DNA of 64,000 bases from Caldilineaceae bacterium (GTDB lineage: Bacteria > Chloroflexota > Anaerolineae > Caldilineales > Caldilineaceae), in assembly GCA_019637685.1 (NCBI GenBank), contig JAHBVF010000007.1:1-64000 (forward strand), in the 5' to 3' direction. Numbering within the stretch: position 1 is the stretch's first letter; the number at the start of each line of letters is the position of its first letter. Positions 42,787 to 53,100 of this stretch are shown in pieces. The notes beneath the pieces were generated by a model, which saw only the letters and a program-made list of their open reading frames with translations, did no database searches and was not told the DNA's origin. A program made the position numbers and the translations under genes.

Positions 42787-43548
42787 ATGCATATCATCGA
42801 CACCCATTGCCACATTGGCCTGCACAAATACGAACCTGTGGAAACCCTGCTCTATCACATGCAGCGGGCGGGCGTGGCCCAGGCCGTCTTCATCCAATAT
42901 ATGGGCAATACAGACAACGCCTATCTGGCCGAAACGATTGCTGCCTACCCCGGACAATTTGCAGCGGCCATGCTCGCCCCCGCGGACGACGACGGCAGCG
43001 CCATCCGCGGCTGGACCGAAGCGGGCATCGGCGGCATCCGTCTGGCGGCCAACTTTCGGGGGACGGGCAGCGATCCCCTGGCCCACTGGCGCACCGCGGA
43101 CGAACTGGGGCTGGTCGTCAGCGCGCCCAGCAGCCCGGCCAGCCTTGCCGGCGCAGAGTTCGCCGAAGTGCTGCGTCTCTTCCCCAATCTGCCGATTGTC
43201 ATCGAACACCTGGGCGGAGCCAGGCCAGGTATGACAGCGGAGGAATTCCAGCCGGTGTTGGCACTGGCCGCCCACGAAAATCTCACCATCAAACTGCCCG
43301 GCTTTGGCGAATTCTGCCACCTGCCCCACCCCTTCCGGGATGTGCCCGTCTTTGCCGATGGGGTGCTGGAAGCCTTCGGTCCGCGGCGGATGATGTGGGG
43401 CAGCGATTGGCCGCCGGTGAGCAGCCGGGAAGGCTACGACAGCTCCCTCTCCTTCCCCCTGGACTATTTCGCCGATCTCAGCGAAGACGAGCGGGCGTGG
43501 ATATTTGGCAAAACGGCCCGATGGGTGTGGAAATTGCCTGGAGCATAG
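42787..43548 (+). CDS. Amidohydrolase family 2 (TIM-barrel metal-dependent hydrolase, lactonase-like)
   Basis: 253 residues. Metal motif DTHCHIG at the N-terminus, then LPIVIEHLGGARPG (His), and MMWGSDWPPVSSREGY (Asp), the pattern of amidohydrolase-2/COG3618 lactonases acting on sugar lactones or of ACMSD-like decarboxylases. Given the flanking sugar-acid genes, hydrolysis of an aldonolactone to an aldonic acid is the more likely role. AAGGAAAACG precedes the ATG. The Ldh-family gene follows 25 bases downstream on the same strand. Confidence 0.9.
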   Translation: MHIIDTHCHIGLHKYEPVETLLYHMQRAGVAQAVFIQYMGNTDNAYLAETIAAYPGQFAAAMLAPADDDGSAIRGWTEAGIGGIRLAANFRGTGSDPLAHWRTADELGLVVSAPSSPASLAGAEFAEVLRLFPNLPIVIEHLGGARPGMTAEEFQPVLALAAHENLTIKLPGFGEFCHLPHPFRDVPVFADGVLEAFGPRRMMWGSDWPPVSSREGYDSSLSFPLDYFADLSEDERAWIFGKTARWVWKLPGA

Positions 43549-43573
43549 ACGTGAAGGAACGGAGGAGAAGCGA

Positions 43574-44653
43574 ATGGCAGAACTACCCGAGAGTGGCAAG
43601 CGCGCGCCGGTGGACGAACTGCTGGCGCTGGTGACGGATGTCTTTGTGCGCTGCGGAATGCGCGGCGACGACGCGGCCCTGCTGGCTGATTCCCTCGTCT
43701 ACGCCGATCTGAGCGGCATCCATTCCCACGGGGTGCTGCGCGTGCCGGAATATATCGTCAAGTTGACGACCGGCGGTGTGAACCCTGTGGGCCGTCCAGC
43801 GCTGGTGCGGGATGTGGGCGCGTGCCTGGTGGTAGACGGCGGCAACAGTATGGGACAGATCGGAATGGACTTTGCCACCAAACAGGTGATCGAACGGGCC
43901 GCGATCCACGGCATCGCGGCCGCGGGCATCCGGGGCAGCAACCACAGCGGCGCAATGGCCTACTACGCGCAGCAGGCCGTGGCCCACGGAATGATCGGCA
44001 TTGCCACCACCAACGCCCTGCCCACAATGGCCCCCTGGGGCGGCGCGGAACGCATTCTGGGCATCAATCCCCTGGGCATCGCCATCCCCGCGGGGGAGGA
44101 GCGCCCGATCGTCTTTGACGCGGCCTTCAGCGGCTCCTCCCACGGCAAAATCCGCATTTATGGGCAGAAGGGCTGGACACTGCCGGAAGGCTGGGCGCTG
44201 GACCGGGAAGGGCAGCCGACAACCGATCCCGCGGCGGCCATTGACGGGCTGCTCATGCCCATTGGCGGTTTCAAAGGCACGGCCCTGGCCCTAATTATGG
44301 GTGTGCTCTCGTCCATGCTTTCCGGCGCGGCCTATGGCACGGAGTTGGGCGATATGGAGAGCGGCCCCCGGCCCGGCCAGGACGGCCATTTCGTCGCCGC
44401 CATCCGGGTGGACGCGTTCGAGGATTTGGCTGTCTTCAAGCGCCGGGTGGACAGCGCCATCCGCCAGATTCACGACTGCCGCCCGGCTGCCGGTGTGGAA
44501 CGCATCTACGCGCCGGGCGAACTGGAGTTTCTGCGCCAGGAGGAGTACACCGCGCAGGGGATTCCGCTCAACGGGGTGACGCTGGCAGATTTGGCACGCG
44601 CTGCGCAAGAGGTGGGGATTGATGCGGGCGGGTATGGCTGGTTGGCGGGGTAG
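43574..44653 (+). CDS. Ldh family (malate/L-lactate/ureidoglycolate) NAD(P)-dependent dehydrogenase
   Basis: 359 residues from MAELPESGKRAPVDELLALV. Family hallmarks: the His in HSHGVLRVPEYI, NHSGAMAYYAQQAVAHGMIG, TNALPTMAPWGGAERILGIN, GIAIPAGEERPIVFDAAFSG and the C-terminal domain GGFKGTALALIMGVLSSMLSGA. The enzyme interconverts a 2-hydroxy and a 2-keto acid and is not a Rossmann-type lactate dehydrogenase. It sits next to the amidohydrolase, so it probably acts on a sugar acid. The start is placed after GGAGGAGAAGCGA; the earlier in-frame ATG overlaps the amidohydrolase. Confidence 0.93.
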   Translation: MAELPESGKRAPVDELLALVTDVFVRCGMRGDDAALLADSLVYADLSGIHSHGVLRVPEYIVKLTTGGVNPVGRPALVRDVGACLVVDGGNSMGQIGMDFATKQVIERAAIHGIAAAGIRGSNHSGAMAYYAQQAVAHGMIGIATTNALPTMAPWGGAERILGINPLGIAIPAGEERPIVFDAAFSGSSHGKIRIYGQKGWTLPEGWALDREGQPTTDPAAAIDGLLMPIGGFKGTALALIMGVLSSMLSGAAYGTELGDMESGPRPGQDGHFVAAIRVDAFEDLAVFKRRVDSAIRQIHDCRPAAGVERIYAPGELEFLRQEEYTAQGIPLNGVTLADLARAAQEVGIDAGGYGWLAG

Positions 44654-44655
44654 AT

Positions 44656-44692
44656 GGGGATTGGGGATTGGGGATTGGGGATTGGGTATTCT
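44656..44692. repeat. Short tandem repeat GGGGATT
   Basis: GGGGATTGGGGATTGGGGAT, four copies of GGGGATT with one ending GGGTATT, immediately after the TAG of the Ldh-family gene. Confidence 0.9.
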
Positions 44693-44751
44693 GCACGTGG
44701 ATTAGCAATCGAAAAGGTGGTGGATGGGGTGGCGAAGAAAGAGGCAATTGT

Positions 44752-45303
44752 ATGACCGATCTGCTGGTGGTGGCAGGCGCGCCGGGCAGTGGCAAGACGA
44801 CGATTGCCCGGCTCTTGCACGCAAAACTGGGCGGTGCGCTTGTCGATTTTGGCTATCTGCGCGAGTTTCATCTGGACAACGAATGGTCGAATGCCAGCGA
44901 GCGGGAAGAGGCTATGGCCTTCGAGAATCTGCTCTACATCATCCGCAATTACTTCCGCCACGGCTGCGCGCCGGTGATTGTGACCGATCTGCAAGACTTT
45001 CGGGTGCAGGAGATTCCCATCCATTTTCGCCACGATGACTTTTTGATCGTCACGCTGGTTGTCCACGACGACGCCGAACTGAAACGCCGGGTACTCATCC
45101 CGGAGCGGGACAGCGGCTACCGGGACTTTGCCAGTGCGATTGCCTGGAATCGGGGCGTCATTGCGCGGCCCGCGGTGCAGAATGAGGTAAAGATCGACAA
45201 TACAGTGGCTGATCCGGTGGGGGCTGTGGAGCAGATTCTTGATTTGAACCCGGGCTGGTCGAACAATCCGCGTTCAGGCAAAGACACAACGAAGCAATTG
45301 TAG
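44752..45303 (+). CDS. P-loop NTPase / nucleoside-kinase-like protein
   Basis: 183 residues from MTDLLVVAGAPGSGKTTIAR with Walker A GAPGSGKT (residues 9-16). A DxxYLREFH-like lid and VIVTDLQDF follow, as in small AAA_18/shikimate-kinase-type P-loop proteins. The LID region has RRVLIPERDSGYRDF with Arg residues. Likely phosphorylates a small molecule, but no specific family is recognised. It lies after the Ldh-family gene and is transcribed toward the WD40 regulator. The frame's C-terminal 20 residues (NPGWSNNPRSGKDTTKQL) may be extra. Confidence 0.75.
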   Translation: MTDLLVVAGAPGSGKTTIARLLHAKLGGALVDFGYLREFHLDNEWSNASEREEAMAFENLLYIIRNYFRHGCAPVIVTDLQDFRVQEIPIHFRHDDFLIVTLVVHDDAELKRRVLIPERDSGYRDFASAIAWNRGVIARPAVQNEVKIDNTVADPVGAVEQILDLNPGWSNNPRSGKDTTKQL

Positions 45304-45372
45304 CGCTGGACGGGGCAATCAATACCCTCAATCTCCCCACACCTGTGATACCCGCCAAAAGCTATCTACACA

Positions 45373-45398
45373 GCGCTGCAAGTGCAGCGCCGTGTTTT
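45373..45398. terminator. Hairpin terminator between convergent genes
   Basis: GCGCTGCA (45373-45380) and TGCAGCGC (45383-45390) are perfectly complementary around AG, then CGTGTTTTT. A similar AGTG-A/C-AGCGCCGTGTTTTT sequence recurs at 53774. Confidence 0.7.
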
Positions 45399-45415
45399 TC
45401 TGCGTCAAACTTCCC

Positions 45416-48400
45416 CTATTCACCCACCGCGCCCAGCGCTTTCAACGCCGCCTTCTGGGCTTCGGAGATACCCGTCACCCCGGCGATGTTCATCCCCGCA
45501 TACGGTCCTTCCACATGCAAACTGTTGACACAGGCCCCGGTCTGCACATCCCAAAAACGAACAGTGCCGTCAAAACTACAGCTAGCCAGTCCACTGCCAT
45601 CGGGTGTAAAGACGACGCTGTAAATGGTGTCTGTGTGGCCGGTGAGCACAGCCGCCAGCGTGCCTTCTGCCGCATTCCACAGGCAGATGCTGCAATCCGC
45701 GCCCCCACTGGCCAGGACTGCCCCATCTGGGCCAAACGCAAGCGAAAAAATCCAGTCCGTATGCCGGCGCAGAATGAGCGGCGCGGCCTCTTTGTTCTGG
45801 GTGTCCCAGATATGGATAACCCGATGACCGCCACAGGCTACCCGCCTTCCATCCGGGCTATATCCAATCGAAAATATGTCGTGCTCGCCCTCTGCCTGCA
45901 CAGACCTGCGCTCGTCGATCAGTTCCACCGGCGGATACTGGGTTATATCCCAGAAGCGCAGGGAGATGTCCGCGCTCGCGGCAGCCAACACCCGGCCGTC
46001 CGGGCGAAACGCGATCGCGTAGACGGAATGGAGGTTGGGCTGGAGCACGGCCAGGGCTTGGCCGTGTGTCCCTGGGCCATCGGGCAGACGCCACAGACGC
46101 ACAGTACCGTCTGTGCTGCCGCTGGCCAGAAGTTCGCCCGCCGGATGAAAAGCCAGCGATAGTATGCTGTTGCTGTGGCCGTGCAGCCGTTGGATATGCT
46201 CTCCGTTGGCACGCCTCCACAGATCGATGGAATCGGTTTTGCCGCCGCTGGCGATGGTACACCCATCGGGACTGATGGCAACGCTGAAAAGCGGCCCGCA
46301 CGCGCCTGGCAAGCTGCGATACCCCGCGGCTGCCTGGGCGCCCCAGCCTTGCCACAGGTGGATGAAGCCGTCGTAGCCCACCGCGGCCAACACCCATTCG
46401 GCCTGGGGGTCTTGCGGGCTGGAATCTTTGCAATGGGAGAGGGGCTGGATGGCCAACGCGCTGAGCGCGCGCGGCTGACCGGCCAGGGCATAGAATGCCT
46501 GACCGGTCTCGGCATCCCACACCCGCACGGTCTGATCGCTGCTGCCGCTGACGATTCGCGGACACACTTTGCCAGGTTTTCCCGACGAATCTGCCTCGGC
46601 GTGAAGACCAAAAGCGACCGACCAGATGACTTGGGTATGGCCAGGCAAGGTGTGGAGCAGATGCAGTGCCCGTTGTCCTCCCACCCGCCAGACCCGCACG
46701 GCCAAGTCCTGGTGGCTGCTGACGAGCAGACTGTCGTCGGGGCTAAAGGCCAAAGCATCCACCACCCCGGCTTCTGTTTCCAGCACCTGTTCCACTTGAC
46801 CTGCGGGCAGAGACCAGCAGCAAAGATGCCCCTCCTTGCCACCCGCTATGAGCATTTCTCCGTCTCGACTCAGCGCCAGGGCCACAATCGAGCCGGTGGG
46901 TGCTGTCAAGAGAGGCCCAATCTCCCCGGTGATCAGATCGCACACCTGCACAGTTCCCTCCCGATTGCCGACCGCGACGAACCTGCCATCACCGCTGAAG
47001 GCGACGAGACGCAAACGGGTGGGATGGGTGGCAATCTTCCGCACAAGCCGGGCAGATTGGCCGCTGCTTACCTCCCACACAGAAACGGTCCCCGCGTCAT
47101 CCACACCTGTCACCCGCTGGCCGTTGGGGTGGAGGCCCACAGCCAACAGTATCCCCTGTTGCTCGTGGCGAAGACAGGTGGCGTGGATGGTTTGTCCGTC
47201 CGCGGCCAACACCCAATACCCTATCTGCTGGTCGGCAGAAGCACTGACCAGCACCCATTGGGTTTTTCCCCTTTCGGTCACCCGCTGCCCAAAAGCCAAT
47301 TCATTGACACTCTGGCTATGGCCTGACAACACCTGGGTTAATTTCTGGTCTGAGGTGCGCCACAGATAAATGTCCCCTTCGCCTGTGCCCGCGGCCAGAA
47401 AGCCGCCGTCCCGGCTGAAGACAGCAGTGTAGACCAGACCAAAAGGCTCACTGAAAACGCTGTCGACAATCTCGGCCTGGGCAAAGTTTGTCCGGGGCAG
47501 TGTGACCCCGCGCAGATAGAGCTGGCGCAGGTAGAGTCGGGAAAAGTCCGTGCCCGCCAACTCTACGCCCAGGTGCAGAAGCAGATGGAGCAGATTGGCC
47601 GCCGCATAGCCAGGCACAGGCCGGACCGTGCGCAATTGGGCCAACACACTGCGCAACCGTTGCTCGGTCCCCCGGTATCCCAGCCGGGCCACCAGCCGAT
47701 CGGCAATGGGCGTCAGAATCAGCCGGGTCTGGCTGGCGCGGATGTACTCTTTGCTCTGGGCCAGAATGAGGGCGTAGCGGTGCAGAGAAGCGGGGATGAA
47801 CGAATGCAGGGCGGAGGGAATACCCGGCGGCGCGTCCAGCAGATCCTCGTCCAGCAGATCGTTGACGACCGTTTCAACCAGCCGTTCGGTGCAGTATTCC
47901 ATCACCACATTTTGCAGGCCAAAGGTGTTCGGATACTTTTCCAGCAGGGACCGGCGCTGGAGAGAACGGATTGCTTCCAGCAGCAGGTGGGAGGAGGGCG
48001 GCTGAGCCAGCAGCGCAGCCAACGCCGTGTAGGAGATGGGTTCGCGGGCAATGGCCAGCCAGATTACAACTTTCTGTTCCAGGGGTGCCAGCCGGGCAAA
48101 CTGTTGATCCAATACATCCCGAATATCGTCAAAGATATGGCTGTCCATCTGCAAAAAGGCGGCCACATTGCCGTCAAAGAGGCTATGGACAGTTTCCGCG
48201 GCCAGTTTAAGAGCCAGGGGGTTGCCGGAATAGTGCTGCACCAGCGCGGCCGGATCAGCATCATTATCAACCACCCCGCGGGCCACAATCATCTGCTTGC
48301 CGGCCTCGGCGGGCAGACCAGCCAGGGAAAGGAAGCGGACAGCAGGCGTATCCTCCTCCAGAGCGATGAGGTCGTGGGGACGCTCGCGGCTGGTGAAGAG

Positions 48401-49762
48401 CAGACAACTGCGGTGTCCACCCGCGGCCATCCGGCGCAGCAGTTGCCCATAGGGGGCATAGCCCTGGCGGTAATATCCGCTGCGTTCGTCCCCATCCAAA
48501 ATGCTCTCCACATTGTCGAGAATCAACAGCGTGCGCTCTTCAGCCAGATAGTCCAAGAGAAGGTGCAACTGCTGATCCGGGTTTGCGGGCAGGCTGCCTA
48601 CGCGCTGGTCGGAGAGCGCGTAGAGCCACGCCTGCACGACTTCCCCCAAGGGCGGGGCATTGACCAGAGATTGCCAGAGGATGCGGGTGAAACCAGCCGA
48701 CGCGGTTGGGCCAGGGGTGGCCGAGGTGACGAGCCTTTCGTCGGCCAGCCAGCGGGCCAGAGCAGCAGCCAGTGTGGTCTTGCCTTGACCGCCAATGCCA
48801 AAGATACCCACCAACTGGCAGCCGTCTGCCTCCACCCAACGCCGAATGGCTGCCAGATCCGCGTGGCGGCCATAGAGTTTTATGGATGGCGGCAGGTTTT
48901 GCCGGGCCAATTGGGCAGCCAATTCGGGGGTGGGCTGTTTGTGATAGCTGGTGTTGAGCTGCGTTTCCCGGAAGCGTGCCCCCGTATTGTCCTCACCCTC
49001 CCCCGGGCCGGCGCGCCGAATTTGGGCATAGAGGGCGAGCGTCTCGGCCAGGGGTTCCACACCAAATTCCTCGGCCAACATCTGCCGACACTCTTCAAAT
49101 TGGGCCAGTGCCGCGCTGCGTTCGCCTGTGCGCGCCAGGAGCAGCATTTGCTGCCGATGGGCCGGTTCGGACCAGGGATTCATCAAGAGCAACCGGCGGT
49201 TGGCTGTGAGCGCGGGCAGGTACTTGCCCCCCTCGATGTACTCGCCGACCAGCCGAAAGAGCGCCTGCACCACCCACGTGTGCAGGCTTTCCCGCTGTTC
49301 CAGCACCCAGGCTTCGAAATCTGGCGCATTTTGGACATAGAAACCGTGCAGAAATTCCCCGGCGTACAGATCGACGGCGGCCTGGAGCGCGTCGCTGTCT
49401 ATGGACGATTGCCCCGGGCCCACGCCAGCGCGCAGCACCTCCACATCCAGCCAATAGGGGGCGGTCTTGTCAAAGGCGATGGTCTGGCGATCGATGCGCA
49501 AATGGTCGCCCAGCAGTTGGCGCAGATTGGGCAACACGGCACGCAAATTCTTTTTGGCCTGGCTGTTTGTCATTTCGCCCCACAGAAGGGCGGCGATGGA
49601 GTCCCGGCTGTGGGGCGCGGGTTGCTCGCCCCCCGCGGCCGCGGTAACGGTCAGATAGAAAAGCAGGGCTTTGGCTTTGTTGGTGGAAAATCCTTCCAGA
49701 GGTTGATCGTCCAGAAAGATTTGAGGCGGGCCGAGCAAATTGAGGCGGAGAGTTTTGTGCAT
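45416..49762 (-). CDS. BTAD/SARP-type regulator with NB-ARC ATPase and 14 WD40 repeats
   Basis: 1,448 residues. N-terminal winged helix (MHKTLRLNLLGPPQIFLDDQ) plus BTAD helices to about residue 250 (AALAQFEECRQMLAEEFGVE), as in SARP activators. NB-ARC follows with Walker A GIFGIGGQGKTTLAAALA near residue 320 and Walker B TLLILDNVESIL. A small pentapeptide-like bridge (GTDFSRLYLRQLYLRGV) leads into 14 WD40 blades (about residues 775-1420), each ending in a [VIL]x[VILF][WC], enough for two seven-bladed propellers. The tail AGMNIAGVTGISEAQKAALK is a Chloroflexota-type ending. Start at 49762. It is divergent from a small gene and a giant secreted protein (50190), its probable targets. Confidence 0.92.
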   Translation of the reverse strand: MHKTLRLNLLGPPQIFLDDQPLEGFSTNKAKALLFYLTVTAAAGGEQPAPHSRDSIAALLWGEMTNSQAKKNLRAVLPNLRQLLGDHLRIDRQTIAFDKTAPYWLDVEVLRAGVGPGQSSIDSDALQAAVDLYAGEFLHGFYVQNAPDFEAWVLEQRESLHTWVVQALFRLVGEYIEGGKYLPALTANRRLLLMNPWSEPAHRQQMLLLARTGERSAALAQFEECRQMLAEEFGVEPLAETLALYAQIRRAGPGEGEDNTGARFRETQLNTSYHKQPTPELAAQLARQNLPPSIKLYGRHADLAAIRRWVEADGCQLVGIFGIGGQGKTTLAAALARWLADERLVTSATPGPTASAGFTRILWQSLVNAPPLGEVVQAWLYALSDQRVGSLPANPDQQLHLLLDYLAEERTLLILDNVESILDGDERSGYYRQGYAPYGQLLRRMAAGGHRSCLLFTSRERPHDLIALEEDTPAVRFLSLAGLPAEAGKQMIVARGVVDNDADPAALVQHYSGNPLALKLAAETVHSLFDGNVAAFLQMDSHIFDDIRDVLDQQFARLAPLEQKVVIWLAIAREPISYTALAALLAQPPSSHLLLEAIRSLQRRSLLEKYPNTFGLQNVVMEYCTERLVETVVNDLLDEDLLDAPPGIPSALHSFIPASLHRYALILAQSKEYIRASQTRLILTPIADRLVARLGYRGTEQRLRSVLAQLRTVRPVPGYAAANLLHLLLHLGVELAGTDFSRLYLRQLYLRGVTLPRTNFAQAEIVDSVFSEPFGLVYTAVFSRDGGFLAAGTGEGDIYLWRTSDQKLTQVLSGHSQSVNELAFGQRVTERGKTQWVLVSASADQQIGYWVLAADGQTIHATCLRHEQQGILLAVGLHPNGQRVTGVDDAGTVSVWEVSSGQSARLVRKIATHPTRLRLVAFSGDGRFVAVGNREGTVQVCDLITGEIGPLLTAPTGSIVALALSRDGEMLIAGGKEGHLCCWSLPAGQVEQVLETEAGVVDALAFSPDDSLLVSSHQDLAVRVWRVGGQRALHLLHTLPGHTQVIWSVAFGLHAEADSSGKPGKVCPRIVSGSSDQTVRVWDAETGQAFYALAGQPRALSALAIQPLSHCKDSSPQDPQAEWVLAAVGYDGFIHLWQGWGAQAAAGYRSLPGACGPLFSVAISPDGCTIASGGKTDSIDLWRRANGEHIQRLHGHSNSILSLAFHPAGELLASGSTDGTVRLWRLPDGPGTHGQALAVLQPNLHSVYAIAFRPDGRVLAAASADISLRFWDITQYPPVELIDERRSVQAEGEHDIFSIGYSPDGRRVACGGHRVIHIWDTQNKEAAPLILRRHTDWIFSLAFGPDGAVLASGGADCSICLWNAAEGTLAAVLTGHTDTIYSVVFTPDGSGLASCSFDGTVRFWDVQTGACVNSLHVEGPYAGMNIAGVTGISEAQKAALKALGAVGE

Positions 49763-49810
49763 AGACCCGCCATTTGCGTTTGATTTGCGGTGGACCATTA
49801 CTTTATACCT

Positions 49811-50035
49811 ATGAGTGTCAATTCAGTCATCAATCGGACATATATCGTTCGGAGTCAGGCCGAGTACAGTGCGGCCACGGACACAGTGATCCTGCGCTGC
49901 ACGCTGGAGACGCCTTCTACTGGTGAGCGTCGGGGTTTTGCGGACATCCAAGCCCTGATCGAGGCGTTGCAGGCTGAATTGGCCGATATACAAATGCATA
50001 TTGTATCACCTGAAGAAGAAGAGAGGCATATTTGA
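49811..50035 (+). CDS. Small protein of unknown function next to the WD40 regulator
   Basis: 74 residues from MSVNSVINRTYIVRSQAEYS. The pattern TYIVR ... LETPSTGERRGFADIQALIEALQAEL looks like a compact beta-alpha protein; similar short frames with GERxxFxxLxxLxxFL wording occur in Chloroflexota beside large ATPase regulators (recollection, not checked). It starts 48 bases from the divergent regulator and ends 154 bases before the secreted protein. An earlier ATG at 49790 would add seven residues. No TM or signal. Confidence 0.6.
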   Translation: MSVNSVINRTYIVRSQAEYSAATDTVILRCTLETPSTGERRGFADIQALIEALQAELADIQMHIVSPEEEERHI

Positions 50036-50189
50036 CACTTTAATCAACAACCTGAAGTCAACAGCCTGGAATCAACAATTTGGGGCGAATTGGGGTGTAT
50101 TAAAAATCTCCCTGTCGGCAAGAAATTGATTGCAGCAGACTCTATTCTGGCAAGTCCCGTCTCGGTCGAAGTTCAACTCAGGAGGAAAG

Positions 50190-53100
50190 ATGTATCATAA
50201 GGCCCGACTTTTACACATCAGCTCTGCGCTGATTCTGGTGGCATTGCTAGTGCTGGGTGGCATTGGGCTGCCCGGCACAGTGCCCACGGCATCTGCCCAA
50301 AGCCAGACTCTGTCCATAGCAGTGACCGGCCCGTCCTACGTGACGCCCGGCAGCAACATCACCTATCAACTGACGATGAAAAATTTGACTGGTCAGGAGA
50401 TAACAGACATCGGCATCTTCAGCAAACTGTCGCCCCATACCACACACGTGAGCGGTGGCACCTACTTTCCTGAGGATGGGGGTGTCGAGTTTCGCGTCTC
50501 CAGTCTGGCAGCCAATGCCAGCCAAACCCTCACACTGGTGGTGAATGTGGGCAGCGGTGTTGCCGTGGGCACGCTTATCGACCTCACCGAAAATCAAATT
50601 TTCACCTATTCGCCCAGCGGCGACACCATTTTTGGGGATAGCCTGCGGACGACAGTCGAAGCACCTGGCACACTGGTTGCGATCTACAAGAACAGCAGCG
50701 GTCGGGCCTTTGATGTGGCAGTCGATGGGTTTCAGTTCGAGAACTACACCAACACCCGCCCCTCTGGGCGCAATTTTGGCGACGATCTGAAGGCGGACGA
50801 TATGTTCCTCCTCTTTGGAAAGAACGCCTGCCAGTCGGGCAACACAGCAGCAACCTGTGTGCTGAGCGGCCCTGCCCAAAAGTGGATGGAAGCCCAAATC
50901 GCCGATATGAATTTCGGCCACTGTGATGGTCTGGCTGCTACCAGCCTGCGCCTTTTCAACAATCTTCCGTACAAGGGCATGTCCTCCCCCAGCACCTTCC
51001 AGACCGGGGCCACCACCGCGAGCGACCTGACTTTCCCGGCGCCAGCGATTGAAAACTACATTGCCCACTACTTCCTCACCCAGACGCTGGACCCGGCGTA
51101 TGACGCGCACATCACCACAGCGCCTGTGGCCGCGGTCAACCGACTGATTGCGGACTTTAACAAAGCGACACCCATCGCCTATACGGTCAGCATTTTCAAG
51201 ATGCCCGGCTATAAGGAGGGCCATTCCATCACCGCCTATGGCGTTGAAACGGTGAATGCCAATGAGTCGCGCATTCTTGTCTATGACAACAATTTCCCCA
51301 AGCAGCGCCAGTACATTACTGTCGATATGGCGGCCAACACCTGGCGTTATGTCACAGCAGCCACCCCCGGCGAAGCACCCGATGTCTACACGGGTACGGC
51401 CACGGGCGAGACTTCTGGGGGGCTGCAAATTTTCCCCCTGAGCGCGCGGGATATGCCGGGTGATGTCTTTGACTGCCCCTTCTGCAATACGGAAACCAGC
51501 AGGGAGAATGTCAAGGCCGCGGCGGCTGGTATGACAGCAGGCAGCATCACCTTTCAATATTCCGGCGAGGGCGCGATTCTGGTCGTCAACGACGAGGATC
51601 AGGCCACGGGCTATGCCTTTGACACCGAAACCGACATCTATGAAATCCCCAATGCCACGCTGACTTATTTTAACGGCGGGTTAGGCAAAGACGTTCCCCC
51701 GACCATCCGCGTTCCTTTTGTCGAAGCCGACGATGCACTCTACTCGGTTTTCATCAGCGGCAAAACCATCGACAGCGTATCCGAAGGCGCTTTGAATATG
51801 ACAGGTGCAGGCTATGCCATGGGCCTGGATTATATCGAGTTGGATCCCGACGAATTGCTGGAGGTAATTGTCAGCCCTGACGGTGACTTCATTGGCTTCC
51901 GCGCCTCGGAAACAGTGGACGCGCCAGCCATTTACATCTCCTATGACCCGGTCAGTGACCAGGACCCCAGCATCATCTTTGAAGTAGACGGCGTCATTCT
52001 CGATGCTGGCGAACAAAGCTCCCTGACCCTGGACCCGGACCTGGAACGCGTCTATTTTGACGACACAGGCGCGCTGGGCCAGGCGTTCGACGTCACAATG
52101 ACGATGATCTGGCCGGATGGTGATGAGGAAGTCTATACCCAGACAATCGACGTTCCAGCCGGTTCGACCTCGGCCTTTGTGGACTTTGGCGCCTGGGACG
52201 GCCTGCTTGCCCCGTCCTATTATATTGATGACATTCTGCAAAACCCGTCGGTCAACCACCGGATCAAGCTGGAAAGCTCCACCGGCAGCTATGACCCAAC
52301 ACCGCAAGCCAACGCGCCAGCCGGTGTCTATCACATCCAAGCCACCTTCTCGAATGTGACAGAAATCGTGCTCAATGATGTCTACTTTACAGTAGCCAAT
52401 CTGGGGGCTGGCAATCTGGTGCTGAATGCGGAGGGTGGCCCGGCTGGTGTGGGAGCAGAGATTTTAGTCCCCGCCACCGCGCTGGGGGACAACGGATTGC
52501 TGGATGCGAACGAGTCCTTCACCATTGGCTTCGACGTGGGTCTGGCTGTTGCCGACGCTTCTGACTTCACAGTGGATGCGAATGGCGAACCCTGGGACTG
52601 GACGCCAGACGCGGACCCGGCTCCTTCCTACGATGCCAACAATGCCAGTTTCGTCTTTGCTGTCACCGGCGGTGAAGTGCTGGCAAGCTGTGGCGGATTC
52701 ACCGTTATCAAAACAGCGGGCGGTGCCATCACAGCACCCGGCTTCACAGGGAATATTGTTGTGGGCACCAACCACAATGACGTTCTATCGGGGACCAATG
52801 GCCCCGATCTGATCGTAGGGCTGAATGGCAAAGATCGGCTCATGGGCAAGAACGGGGACGACCTGCTCTGTGGCGGCAACGGGAATGATGTCCTCATCGG
52901 CGGCAACGGCAACGACCTGTTGGATGGCGGCAACGGGCACGACGATCTCTATGGCCGAGGTGGAAACGATACGCTGATCGGTGGCGATGGCGACGACGTT
53001 CTGATCGGTGGCAGCGGCGAAGACACACTTCTGGGCGGTGACGGCTGGGACTACCTGACAGGCAACAACCAGAATGACGTGCTCGATGGCGGCAACCGCG

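Noticed and set aside
44656..44692. GGGGATT tandem as a possible CRISPR or origin iteron
   Set aside because: Seven-base units with no spacers, only four copies, and no replication or cas gene nearby.
47573..49783. 736-codon plus-strand frame opposite the WD40 regulator
   Set aside because: Antisense of the BTAD/NB-ARC region; no domain.
50247..51557. 436-codon minus-strand frame opposite the RTX-like gene
   Set aside because: Antisense of a gene with signal peptide, strong ribosome-binding site and terminator.
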